Translations under genes and position numbers: made by a program
Shown: one piece after another, positions 56,109 through 64,000 of the stretch
How positions within the stretch are numbered: position 1 is the stretch's first letter
How the letters are laid out: each line of letters opens with the position of its first letter
The notes under the pieces: generated by a model
Database searches by the model: none
The model's input: the letters and a program-made list of their open reading frames with translations, nothing else
What the model was told of the DNA's origin: nothing
Origin: Saprospiraceae bacterium UBA7687
GTDB lineage: Bacteria; Bacteroidota; Bacteroidia; Chitinophagales; Saprospiraceae
Direction of reading: 5' to 3'
NCBI GenBank assembly: GCA_002482845.1
Contig: DLGT01000154.1
Coordinates: 56,286-120,285 of the forward strand
Length of the DNA: 64,000 bases

Positions 56109-56372
56109 TTATTTAGACTTTTTTGAGTCAAAATACTCACTGCGAAGTTTTTTGGAAGACTTAGGTTTTGTTTTGTATTCTGCTTGCCCTTCTGCAGCCA
56201 TCATCACCCAGTCAGAGATAGGTAAATCTTCTAGATTTGGGTAGGCATTATCAGAAAGCTTACGATAAAGAAACTCTGTAAGGCGAGATAAGCTAATATT
56301 GTTTTTCTCAGCAAAAAGTTTTGCTTGATTGATGGCATCATTATCTAATGATAGTGTGAGTTTAGCGTCCAT
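56109..56372 (-). CDS. DUF6364-type antitoxin
   Basis: The 87 residues begin with a ribbon-helix-helix-like start KLTLSLDNDAINQAKLFAEKNNISLSR, then an acidic/basic tail. DUF6364 proteins are commonly encoded directly upstream of PIN toxins. It should bind its own promoter just upstream (56373-56420) and neutralise the PIN protein. Confidence 0.82.
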   Translation of the reverse strand: MDAKLTLSLDNDAINQAKLFAEKNNISLSRLTEFLYRKLSDNAYPNLEDLPISDWVMMAAEGQAEYKTKPKSSKKLRSEYFDSKKSK

Positions 56373-56454
56373 TTGTTATTAATTACGTAAAGGTATTTAT
56401 TTTTTATACGTAAACAATATTTGGATTTCAAAAGTTCAAAATACTAGTATTTTA

Positions 56455-56832
56455 TTAAGGTTTGGGCTTGGGAGAAGGTTTTATTTTATAATTATTAAAA
56501 GCACTAGCAGCTGAAGAATTTCCAGAAGAGTATGAAGCTACGATAATACCCAAACCAACAATCAAACCAATATTCGTAATAGCCCCTTTATTCCAAGCAA
56601 ATACGCTTATAAAAATCATAAGAAATAGGCCTATTAAGACTCCAATCAATTTTGGTAATCCCGATTCATAGGCTTCTACTTGATTGATATGATATTCTTT
56701 TTTGACATTACAATGTGTACATCTTTTTTCAAAATATTCCCCAATATCATCTGAAAGATAATTTCTACCCATAGCCTTTTCTTCAATGAAAAAAGGTTTT
56801 TGACAATTTTTGCAATTAATTTGTAACTTCAT
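56455..56832 (-). CDS. Zinc-ribbon membrane protein of unknown function
   Basis: The 125 residues have an N-terminal ribbon with two CxxC knuckles (CKNCQKPF and CTHC), two membrane helices (about 62-80 and 84-102), and a basic Pro-rich tail (KPSPKPKP). No family is recognised. It follows the TA antitoxin promoter region in the same orientation and may belong to an accessory cluster with the next gene. Confidence 0.7.
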   Translation of the reverse strand: MKLQINCKNCQKPFFIEEKAMGRNYLSDDIGEYFEKRCTHCNVKKEYHINQVEAYESGLPKLIGVLIGLFLMIFISVFAWNKGAITNIGLIVGLGIIVASYSSGNSSAASAFNNYKIKPSPKPKP

Positions 56833-56951
56833 ATTCTTCTTATGTTATAAAATTTTCTTGTATCTAATTGACTATCATATTTTATTTCCATTAAAATGGA
56901 ATCGGAAAGAACTCCGTTATTGTATAGAATCTCAATTACATTTTTCCTACA

Positions 56952-58127
56952 CTAACCACAAGTTAAAATATCATATAATTTTAGTAATGGGCCTTTACAG
57001 TCCTTTGTGTTATTAAATTGATAAATGTCTAAGAAAATAAATGTTAGGCGATGAATAGAATGTTGAATTTTACATTTATCTATAATTCCATTTAAAAATA
57101 CACCATCTCCATCTTCATAATTTGATATCAATAAATATAGGTATTCAGGTGATTTATCTACTTGATCAATTTTTGTAAATATAAGTTCTCTTAATTCTTT
57201 TGATTTGAAAAATTTTAATGATTCGCAGGCTAAGTCCAAGAAATATGTATTTTTATATTTTTTTGTCTCTAAAATGCTCAATAAATATTTGATATCTAAA
57301 GGAAACTTCCTATTTCTGAAAAAATTCAAATAGCCTTCTTTTAAACTAATGCTTTTTTCATTTATAAAGTCTTTTGAAAGATTTATGACTTCTATGTCCG
57401 AAAGCTCATTTGCTCTTTCTGCTGAAATTAGTTTAAACTTATTTTCCTTAATTCTCTGAGAAATTAATTGGTAGGAATATTTTTTTATTTTTATTTTTTT
57501 GAATATTGGTTGTCTATTATTTGTAATTGACTCATAATATTTCCTCACAAACCTATTATTTTTTGAATTTATCTCTAATAGTTCAAAAACATTAATCCCC
57601 TTATTTTTCTTTTGAAATTCTTCTATTTTCCTACTACAGGGAGAAGGACCTTTATTTTCTAATAATTGTTTTCCAATAACATTGGCGATTATCAAAACTC
57701 CATCGATCCCAAATACTTTTAATATTTGATCTTCACCACAATACTCATTTTGAATTGCTGGGCTAATAGTAAATCTTTTTCTAAGTATTTCTGGTACTGA
57801 AATATTTCCCTTTCCGTTAGCATAAAAAAGAACGGCTAAATCATACATTTGATCTAGATTGTAGAAGTCATCATTTTCAATAACAAATCTATCAAGAATC
57901 ATTTTTTGAAGATCATTTGAAACTTTGGTGCGTTTGATAAATTGATGTATGTAAAAGGCGCGACTTCCTTCACATTGTCTATCGTAAGCATAATTGATAA
58001 TGGCAGCTTTATATATTTCTCTTTTGAAATTTATATTGGGATATGTCTTTTGAATAATAAATGCCTTGCCCGTTCCGCATTTGATTGAATTCCAAAAATC
58101 TTTTTTTATTTCAATTAGTGTACTCAT
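56952..58127 (-). CDS. Helical-repeat-like protein of unknown function
   Basis: The 391 residues are unusually rich in Lys, Ile, Asn and Phe, encoded by markedly AT-rich DNA compared with neighbours. The chain appears almost wholly alpha-helical in pairs (for example ISLKEGYLNFFRNRKF then LDIKYLLSILETKKYKN), resembling HEAT/ARM-type solenoids. The N-terminus contains KCGTGKAFII and YDRQCEGSRAFYIHQFI. No enzymatic motif is visible. Composition suggests horizontal acquisition. A defence or stress role is possible but not shown. Confidence 0.6.
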   Translation of the reverse strand: MSTLIEIKKDFWNSIKCGTGKAFIIQKTYPNINFKREIYKAAIINYAYDRQCEGSRAFYIHQFIKRTKVSNDLQKMILDRFVIENDDFYNLDQMYDLAVLFYANGKGNISVPEILRKRFTISPAIQNEYCGEDQILKVFGIDGVLIIANVIGKQLLENKGPSPCSRKIEEFQKKNKGINVFELLEINSKNNRFVRKYYESITNNRQPIFKKIKIKKYSYQLISQRIKENKFKLISAERANELSDIEVINLSKDFINEKSISLKEGYLNFFRNRKFPLDIKYLLSILETKKYKNTYFLDLACESLKFFKSKELRELIFTKIDQVDKSPEYLYLLISNYEDGDGVFLNGIIDKCKIQHSIHRLTFIFLDIYQFNNTKDCKGPLLKLYDILTCG

Positions 58128-58221
58128 TTACAACATTGATCCATTCAAGGTAATGAAAATATTTTGCTATGGTGTAAAATTACAATATTTTCTTTCAACT
58201 TCTGCCATTATTTCGCTCTAC

Positions 58222-58252
58222 CACTGATCACTCAATCACCAGATCACTCGAT
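58222..58252. repeat. GATCACTC-type short repeats at a stop codon
   Basis: Imperfect copies of TGATCACTC, CAATCACC and AGATCACTCG run into the last codons of the FAD/Fe-S oxidoreductase gene on the minus strand. Confidence 0.5.
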
Positions 58253-61138
58253 ATCAAATTCCACACTCTCCACCCAATGCACCGCTTTCCGTCCAGTAAA
58301 ATCATGGATCTGATGACGACAAGAAAATCCATTAGCAACAACCAAAGTGTTTTTATCTGTCTTTTTGATAGCAGGAATTAAAACGAGCTCTGAGATTTTT
58401 TTGGATACATCGAAATGTTCTGACTCGTAGCCGAAGGAGCCGGCCATACCACAACAGCCACTATCAGGTTCTTGACAATTAGTGCTGGCAGACTGATAGA
58501 TAGATTTCATTCCAATAGTGCCAAAGGATGCTTTCTGATGACAATGCCCATGTAGTAAAATGTCACTGGATTTGGCTACAAATTTGCCATTGAGTTGACC
58601 ATAAGCCAAAGCATCAGCTAAGAAAACATCGATAGCCATTACATTCGATTTGAGTGCGTTAGCTAGATTTAAATCTTCGATTAGATCAGGAAGATCATCT
58701 ATAAGTGCGGACGTACAGGACGGCTCGCAGACGACTATTTTTATACCTTGATTGATGTATGGCGTTAGTTTTTCGGCTACTTGGGTTCCATCAGTCATCG
58801 CTTCTTTCAGGAAGCCATTTGATATCCTTGGACGCTGACAACAACCTACAGATGCTAGTAAGACTTCATATCCACAATCGGTGAGCAATTTGATGGCTGC
58901 TTTTCCTACTTGCGGCTCATGATAATTGATGTAAGTATCAGCAAAGAGCGCTACTTTATTTTTACTTCCGTTAGACTTATAATTATTTTTGTACCAAGCC
59001 TCTAATGATTCATTGGCATAAGAAGGTAGCGTACGACGACGATCTATTTTCAGTAATTTTTCGGCAGCATATTTGAAAATGGATGTTCCTTGTACAAAAT
59101 TGACAAAAGGTGCTTTCCATCCTGCCATTTTGGGCACAATATTGAGATTAGAGTTGATGGCTTTTTCACGCAAAGTGATGTTACCTTCATCATATTTTTT
59201 TTGGAGTACTTCACTTTTTAGTTTGGCCATATCGACATTGGAGGGACATTCTGATTTACAAGCTTTGCAGGAGAGACAAAGGTCTAGTGTCTCCAATACT
59301 TTTGGGTCTGTGAGTCCTTCAAAACCCATCTGACCAGAGATAGCCAGTCTTAACGCATTGGCCCTACCACGTGTAGAAGCATCTTCATCAGCAGTACCTT
59401 TGAAGCTTGGACACATCGTTCCGCCTATATGATTGCGGCAAGCGCCTACACCAGAACAGTTGTGGACCAGTGCTTCGAATGAGTGATCTTTTCGGTATTT
59501 ATAAACAAAATTGTATTTGTTGTCTTTGTAATTGGCACCATATCTCAAGTGCTGATCCATAGGTGGCACATCGATGATGATGCCCGGATTGAGCAGATAT
59601 TTTGGATCAAAAACAGTTTTGACATCCATGAGACATTGATATACTTCATCACCAAAAAAATCTCTCAGTCTGTGTCCACGATTACGCCCGTCACCATGTT
59701 CACCAGACCAAGCACCTTTATATTTTTTGACCAGATGGAAGACTTCATCAGATATGATTTTCATCAGATCGATGTCCGATTGTAAGGTCATATCTAGTGA
59801 CGGTCTTACGTGTAGCACGCCTACACTTGCGTGTGCGTAAAGGATGGTTTCGACGCCATGTTTTTGGCAAAGATCAAGTACATTTTGTATGTAATCTGCC
59901 AAATACTCTAATGGTATAGCTTGATCTTCTATAAAAGGAATGGGTTTTCTTCCCGAAGGATCACCCATCAGCAAACCAAGTCCATTTTTTCTCAATGCCC
60001 ACGAATCATCCAATTCAGCAGCAGTGCGAAGGATAGGGTAGGCGTATGCTGTACTGTTATTTTGTAACCACCAAGAGAAGTCATCGATTCTTTGGTCCAG
60101 TTCATCTTGCGACAAGCAGAAAAACTCTACCGAAAGGGTAGCCTGTGGTGCACCGATGATCAAGCGTTGATGCAGACTTTTAGTCATATTGTTTTTGACA
60201 CTTTGTTCAAAGACATTGAAATCTAGCATCTCTATTGCGGCAGGATCAAAGGCAATCATCTGATATACTTCTCTGATCGCACGCATTCTATCATCGTAAT
60301 GAACAGTGAAAGCTGCTTTATATTTTGGTATCGGTTCGAGATTGACTTTGGCTTGCAGGATGATGCCAAGGCTCCCTTCCGAGCCTGCAAATATTTTAGC
60401 TAGATTCCATCTATCTGTATGAATAAATTCGTCTAGTGGATATCCATTGACGCGACGCATGACTTTGGGATAAGCAGCTTCTATGGCTGTGGCGTGTTCA
60501 AAAATGATCTTTCTAAATGACCTGTAAATTTCTCCTTCACGATCTATTTGTTGGCATTTGGTTTCGTATGCTTCTGCCGATAATTCACCCAATTCGATTA
60601 CAGTTCCGTCCATGAGCAAAACTTTGAGACCTAACACATGATCTATGGTTTTGCCATATTTGATACTTTTGGTGCCGGATGAATTATTGGCTATCATACC
60701 ACCTATAGTCGCACGGCTCGTGGTCGCAGGATCGGGTGCAAAATGCAATCCATTATCTTTGACTGCGGCATTGAGTTGGTCACGGACTACACCTGGATGG
60801 ACGATGGCATATTTCGCTTCCGTATTGATGTCCAATATTTTATCAAAATATTTAGTAAAGTCTATGATCAGCGCTTGATTGGTGGTCTGTCCTGCGAGAC
60901 TGGTAGCGCTGCCTCGTGGCATTACTGGGATATTGTATTTATTGGCTATTTGAATGATTTTTATTAGATCACTTTCATTGGATGGAATGGCTACGGCTAG
61001 TGGCTGCAATTGATACAAGGATGCATCCGTAGCATATAGTCCGAGTGAAAGGTCATCGGTTTTAATCTCTGATGTGGTGATGGTATTTAATTCCTGAAAT
61101 AAAAATATAAGATCTGATGGAAAGTATTTGGTCGACAT
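58244..61138 (-). CDS. FAD-linked oxidase/Fe-S oxidoreductase fusion (D-lactate dehydrogenase YdiJ-like)
   Basis: The 964 residues begin with an FAD-binding PCMH domain (about 45-225, with VMPRGSATSLAGQTTNQ and GGMIANNSSGTKSIKYG), followed by FAD-linked oxidase C-terminal domains (about 250-540). Two [4Fe-4S] motifs (CSGVGACRNH...CPS and CLSCKACKSECPSNVD) and CCG-type cysteine-rich domains (ASVGCCQRP, PDSGCCGMAGSFG) follow. The layout matches the DLD-Fe-S fusions that oxidise D-lactate or D-2-hydroxy acids and pass electrons to quinones. Monocistronic; substrate inferred. Confidence 0.9.
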   Translation of the reverse strand: MSTKYFPSDLIFLFQELNTITTSEIKTDDLSLGLYATDASLYQLQPLAVAIPSNESDLIKIIQIANKYNIPVMPRGSATSLAGQTTNQALIIDFTKYFDKILDINTEAKYAIVHPGVVRDQLNAAVKDNGLHFAPDPATTSRATIGGMIANNSSGTKSIKYGKTIDHVLGLKVLLMDGTVIELGELSAEAYETKCQQIDREGEIYRSFRKIIFEHATAIEAAYPKVMRRVNGYPLDEFIHTDRWNLAKIFAGSEGSLGIILQAKVNLEPIPKYKAAFTVHYDDRMRAIREVYQMIAFDPAAIEMLDFNVFEQSVKNNMTKSLHQRLIIGAPQATLSVEFFCLSQDELDQRIDDFSWWLQNNSTAYAYPILRTAAELDDSWALRKNGLGLLMGDPSGRKPIPFIEDQAIPLEYLADYIQNVLDLCQKHGVETILYAHASVGVLHVRPSLDMTLQSDIDLMKIISDEVFHLVKKYKGAWSGEHGDGRNRGHRLRDFFGDEVYQCLMDVKTVFDPKYLLNPGIIIDVPPMDQHLRYGANYKDNKYNFVYKYRKDHSFEALVHNCSGVGACRNHIGGTMCPSFKGTADEDASTRGRANALRLAISGQMGFEGLTDPKVLETLDLCLSCKACKSECPSNVDMAKLKSEVLQKKYDEGNITLREKAINSNLNIVPKMAGWKAPFVNFVQGTSIFKYAAEKLLKIDRRRTLPSYANESLEAWYKNNYKSNGSKNKVALFADTYINYHEPQVGKAAIKLLTDCGYEVLLASVGCCQRPRISNGFLKEAMTDGTQVAEKLTPYINQGIKIVVCEPSCTSALIDDLPDLIEDLNLANALKSNVMAIDVFLADALAYGQLNGKFVAKSSDILLHGHCHQKASFGTIGMKSIYQSASTNCQEPDSGCCGMAGSFGYESEHFDVSKKISELVLIPAIKKTDKNTLVVANGFSCRHQIHDFTGRKAVHWVESVEFDIE

Positions 61139-61259
61139 GATGTGAGCTATTCTTATTGCAAAGGTATTAAAAACAAAATTCTATCATTAATTATTTTAAG
61201 TTTCCACGTTATATTTTTACATTTGTCTTATTGTTTTCCACATTTATATCTCCACAAAA

Positions 61260-61733
61260 ATGACACTCAATGAACAAATAGCCAAGCAACTTAAAGATTT
61301 ATTCCTTTCTGGTCAATGGATCGGAACTAATCTTAATCTAAAGGCACAGCTTGATGACGTGGATATAGATATGGCAAATACGAAGTTTGGATCTCTCAAT
61401 ACGATCGCACTTTTGACTTTTCATCTTAATTATTATCTTGAAGGTGTCATAAATGTTTTTAAAGGAGGAACTTTGGATATTCGAGATAAGTATAGCTATG
61501 ATATGCCACCTATCACATCCCAACAAGAGTGGGATACTATGCGCGAAAACATCTATAGAAATGCTGAATATTTAGTGTATTTGGTAGAGCAAATGCCTAC
61601 GTCTCAATTAAACGATGCTTTCACGGATGAAAAATATGGCACATACCTTTGCAATTTGATGGGCATACTCGAACATAGTTATTATCATTTGGGTCAAATT
61701 GTATTGATAAAGAAAATACTTAGAGAAAAATAA
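61260..61733 (+). CDS. DinB/DUF1572-like protein
   Basis: The 157 residues have a four-helix-bundle pattern with candidate metal His residues in ALLTFHLNYYLEGV and GILEHSYYHLGQIVLIK, characteristic of the DinB-like superfamily and close to the Bacteroidota DUF1572 form. Activity unknown. It diverges from the large FAD oxidoreductase gene. Confidence 0.85.
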   Translation: MTLNEQIAKQLKDLFLSGQWIGTNLNLKAQLDDVDIDMANTKFGSLNTIALLTFHLNYYLEGVINVFKGGTLDIRDKYSYDMPPITSQQEWDTMRENIYRNAEYLVYLVEQMPTSQLNDAFTDEKYGTYLCNLMGILEHSYYHLGQIVLIKKILREK

Positions 61734-61781
61734 CACAATTGATTTGCAATTTATTGATTAACAGTTTTTTAAATCATCTCC

Positions 61782-63185
61782 CTACTTTTGCTCATACAAG
61801 TTCATATATACACCCATTTTTTGGTGATGTCTGATGATGTTAAATTCTTCAGTTAAGACTTTTACATCCTCATCTGTATAATCATTATAAACATTAGAAT
61901 ACAAAACATACTTACTTAGTGTATGATCGAAAGCTGAGTGCTTGGTGGTGTCGTTTGATAAATTCATATATCTTTGCTCACTGTTATTTGGGTAAACACA
62001 AGCTACTTCTGGAATAGAAATATTTAAAGAATCCATATCTGCAAGCATTTTTTCTCTAAGATCATAGTAATGCAAATGTGCCAAACTTGCATCCCATCCT
62101 TGCGAGATGTGTGATGGATAGACCCAAAGATGTCCACTAAGTAATCCAATACATAAAAGCGAAGTAATCCATCTTTTTTGAATTATTTCACTACTAAATA
62201 TCATATAAATGACCAATAATGAAAAACTTAAATAGACAGGCAGAATATATCGATGTGCATTTAGTCCTGTGTAAGTCAAAAAGCTGATAGATGAGCACAA
62301 AATCACCACCATAAAAATGATTAGCAACTCTTTAATTTTATTATCTTTTTTGAATTTTGAAAAATATTTTACAGCAAACCAAAGTCCAAGCATCCACAAA
62401 AATACTCTTCCAAAGTCTAAAAGTCTCCAACCCAATACAATTATGTTTTTTACAAAACCAGCGAAATCCACATGTTGAAATGATGGTGACCAAGGTGAGT
62501 TTTCATGATAGCCAATCCAGTTTTTTTCTGAATAGTGTAAATAATTGTAAGTACAAAACAATAAGAATCCAGGTAAGTAAGACCAAGACATTTTTACAAG
62601 CCTCCAAAAAGCTTTTGAAGATGATTTATTGTAATTAAAATATAAATCTAGTAGTAATAAAGCAAACGATGTCATTCCTCCTCGCATACTAATGAGAAAT
62701 AAACCCATAATACCCAAGGTTAGTAAAATTCGTTTGTTGCTTAGGATACTATTTAAAGACAAAAGAAAGAAAAAGACCAAAGGAATATCTGGAGAAACGA
62801 GTGCAGACTGACCAAGTAGGGTAGGCTCCAAAAGAAATATTGTCAAGGCATAAAAAAGGTAATTTATTGGGACATATCTTTTGACTAAATGGAAGCTTTG
62901 GATTACAATCCCAAATAAAAATGGCAACATGGCAAAATGACTTACAAATAGCGTTTTCCCAAACACTTTCCACACTAAAGCTAAGTACATCCCAAAAACA
63001 GGCACATGTCCACTATCAATGGCATCAGGAAGTAATATTTCAGAAAAATTTGTATCATAAAAATGAAGACCATGTTTTGCCCCAAGTTGTACTGTGTCCC
63101 AAAAGAAGATATGGTCCGACACCAAGTACGTTAGTATGGTAAATAAAATCAAAAAGAAAAGAATTATAAAGTATGATAACTTCAT
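61782..63185 (-). CDS. GT-C-type membrane glycosyltransferase
   Basis: The 467 residues start at ATG 63185 (MKLSYFIILFFLILFT); a GTG four codons upstream is possible. About eleven membrane helices and an early periplasmic loop with acidic residues (FWDTVQLGAKHG, DAIDSGHVP) fit the polyprenyl-phosphate-dependent PMT/ArnT-like GT-C fold. The soluble C-terminal domain begins around residue 380. It probably transfers sugars at the membrane. No partner genes indicate the acceptor. Confidence 0.82.
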   Translation of the reverse strand: MKLSYFIILFFLILFTILTYLVSDHIFFWDTVQLGAKHGLHFYDTNFSEILLPDAIDSGHVPVFGMYLALVWKVFGKTLFVSHFAMLPFLFGIVIQSFHLVKRYVPINYLFYALTIFLLEPTLLGQSALVSPDIPLVFFFLLSLNSILSNKRILLTLGIMGLFLISMRGGMTSFALLLLDLYFNYNKSSSKAFWRLVKMSWSYLPGFLLFCTYNYLHYSEKNWIGYHENSPWSPSFQHVDFAGFVKNIIVLGWRLLDFGRVFLWMLGLWFAVKYFSKFKKDNKIKELLIIFMVVILCSSISFLTYTGLNAHRYILPVYLSFSLLVIYMIFSSEIIQKRWITSLLCIGLLSGHLWVYPSHISQGWDASLAHLHYYDLREKMLADMDSLNISIPEVACVYPNNSEQRYMNLSNDTTKHSAFDHTLSKYVLYSNVYNDYTDEDVKVLTEEFNIIRHHQKMGVYMNLYEQK

Positions 63186-63318
63186 TTTATAAATCACTTA
63201 GTTATTGAAAAAATAATGGGTCAATGAATAATAATGAATATCCAAAGTTTAGAATAAAAGAAATTCGATTTATTAGGTTTTGATTTGCAAATGTAGTTTA
63301 ATAATTTAAAAGTAGAGT

Positions 63319-63495
63319 ATGTGTGCAGGAACAGCTGACAGTGGAGGTACTTTTACCATTACATTTACAGATAGGACGACACCGGGCTGTATGGAAATAT
63401 TTACCATCACAGACCCAGGTAATTGTGCACCATCTGTACCGTTGTGTCCTCCTGTACAATGTGGCACAGCAACGATTCAGGTCAATGGGAACTAA
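63319..63495 (+). pseudogene. Fragment of a secreted surface-repeat protein
   Basis: A 58-codon frame (ATG 63319 to TAA 63493) encodes a Cys/Thr/Pro-rich piece: ADSGGTFTITFTDRTTPGC, then APSVPLCPPVQCGTATIQVNG. This resembles the Cys-rich beta repeats of T9SS-exported surface proteins, such as the N-terminal domain of the protein at 8605, but it lacks signal peptide and sorting domain. It is therefore probably the leftover end of a larger gene. It stops against a CTTAAC-type repeat tract. Confidence 0.55.
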
Positions 63496-63577
63496 GGTTA
63501 AGACTAAGGTTAAGATAAAGGCTAAGGTTAAGATTAAGTAGATTCTCAGCCTAAATCTTAATCTCAACCTAAATAAA
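63493..63577. repeat. GGTTAAG repeat tract with inverted arm
   Basis: The left half has repeated GGTTAAGACTAA/GGTTAAGAT words. The right half has CTTAATCTCAACC, the complement, so the tract can fold on itself. This is the same short-repeat family as at 13887 and 32892. Confidence 0.68.
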
Positions 63578-63596
63578 TAATAATGCTTTCATAATC

Positions 63597-63638
63597 GAAG
63601 AGAGCCTTTACAAAAGAGTGAAGGCTCTCTTTATTTTT
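63597..63638 (+). terminator. Rho-independent terminator
   Basis: Perfect 10-bp arms AGAGAGCCTT (63599-63608) and AAGGCTCTCT (63621-63630) with a 12-nt loop are followed by a T-rich run. It lies 100 bases behind the surface-protein fragment and was probably the terminator of the lost gene. Confidence 0.82.
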
Positions 63639-63794
63639 AGCGATAAAATAGGTACATAGTCCTAGTATGTGAACTTTTAGATTGTGAAAAATACAATCGA
63701 AGTTTGTTCCTAAATAAATAGAAACTGACATTAATTATTAGCAAAGGTACATCGGGTGGTAGTGGGAGCGTATATGGAGCGTCTATTAAGCGTG
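63639..63794. other. Gene-free sequence between terminator and 11-bp tandem repeat
   Basis: No coding region, hairpin or promoter that I can support. The sequence turns locally GC-richer toward the tandem repeat. Confidence 0.35.
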
Positions 63795-63849
63795 GTCGGG
63801 CCAACCTCGGGACAACCTTGGCACAACGTCGGGACAACCTCGGGACAAC
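63795..63849. repeat. Five 11-bp tandem repeats
   Basis: Units begin at 63795 (GGTCGGGCCAA), 63806 (CCTCGGGACAA), 63817 (CCTTGGCACAA), 63828 (CGTCGGGACAA) and 63839 (CCTCGGGACAA). The GC content contrasts sharply with its surroundings. Helical-turn spacing suggests a protein-binding iteron-like block. The rest of the window to 64000 shows nothing recognisable. Confidence 0.72.
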
Positions 63850-64000
63850 CCTATTGCGTTTTTGATGAAAAATGGTCGTTTTGGTAGCTTTTGTGGACTT
63901 TTGAAGGTCAGAAATCGTTTGGACTGTTAAGTGTTGAAACAGATTTTACTTAGGAATAAAGATAAGTGTTTTGGGTCAAAAAATGTATTGGTTTCTTGGA

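Noticed and set aside
63323..63541. 72-codon plus-strand frame ending in KVKIKAKVKIK
   Set aside because: Its Lys/Val tail is only the translation of the GGTTAAG repeat tract; the overlapping frame from 63319 has a credible surface-protein composition.
63637..63837. 66-codon minus-strand frame across the 11-bp repeats
   Set aside because: Its start lies in the tandem repeat and it runs through the terminator region; no protein-like features.

Overview
This window is chromosomal DNA of an AT-rich member of the Bacteroidota, most likely a relative of Saprospiria or Chitinophagia. Three things point there. Secreted proteins carry SprB-type repeats and C-terminal type IX secretion (T9SS) sorting domains. 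Several genes are preceded by TAnnTTTG -7 elements rather than strong Shine-Dalgarno sequences. The family mix (Na+-NQR, a periplasmic-propeller hybrid histidine kinase, DUF6934, HemW, a RelA/SpoT bifunctional enzyme) is typical. The phylum call is firm; the class is inference.

Layout. 1-9.9 kb: a giant secreted protein cut by the left window edge, a fibronectin type III protein, a class I methyltransferase embedded in small repeat elements, and a T9SS-exported SprB-repeat protein. 10-14.6 kb: a phosphorelay with a hybrid kinase, an Hpt protein overlapping it by four bases, and a convergent OmpR-type regulator. 14.6-18.6 kb: a gene-poor, repeat-rich island with an orphan membrane protein, a 40-bp REP-like array, a remnant of a RAYT (REP-associated Y1 transposase), an orphan lipoprotein and many palindromes. 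18.6-22.9 kb: aconitase, MscL and a secreted protein with two CxxCH motifs. 23.1-29.6 kb: a trans-4-hydroxy-L-proline catabolic set (DapA-like deaminase, 2,5-dioxovalerate dehydrogenase, hydroxyproline epimerase, prolyl-aminopeptidase-like lipoprotein, FAD-dependent D-amino-acid dehydrogenase), interrupted by a MazF/PemK toxin-antitoxin pair. 29.6-33.7 kb: Fur, RelA/SpoT, DUF1294, Bax-inhibitor-1.

33.8-39 kb: small accessory genes, including a probably frameshifted secreted protein, a DUF6934 cassette and a Crp/Fnr-type regulator with a perfect FNR-like box at its 3' end, in front of a DinB gene. 39-45.8 kb: HemW, a BamA/TamA-like barrel, a PQQ-type sugar dehydrogenase with its cytochrome c, an O-methyltransferase, an EamA transporter and a Dabb protein. 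46.4-52.7 kb: a complete nqrABCDEF operon (Na+-pumping NADH:quinone oxidoreductase) with an N-terminally extended NqrA. 52.9-63.2 kb: GlsB-like protein, ATP-grasp, dCTP deaminase, thioredoxin, PIN/DUF6364 toxin-antitoxin, two orphan genes, a large FAD/Fe-S oxidoreductase, a DinB/DUF1572-like protein and a GT-C glycosyltransferase. 63.2-64 kb: a surface-protein fragment and two unusual tandem-repeat blocks.

Beyond the genes, the most notable structure is intergenic. Several unrelated families of degenerate 6-9-nt repeats (CTTAAC-like, GAGATATGA-like, GTTTAA-like, GATCACTC-like) sit directly against stop codons. Together with the MITE-like elements, the inverted 40-bp array beside a RAYT remnant, and the regulator/FNR-box pair, these are the observations most worth following up. 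No tRNA, rRNA or CRISPR array was seen.
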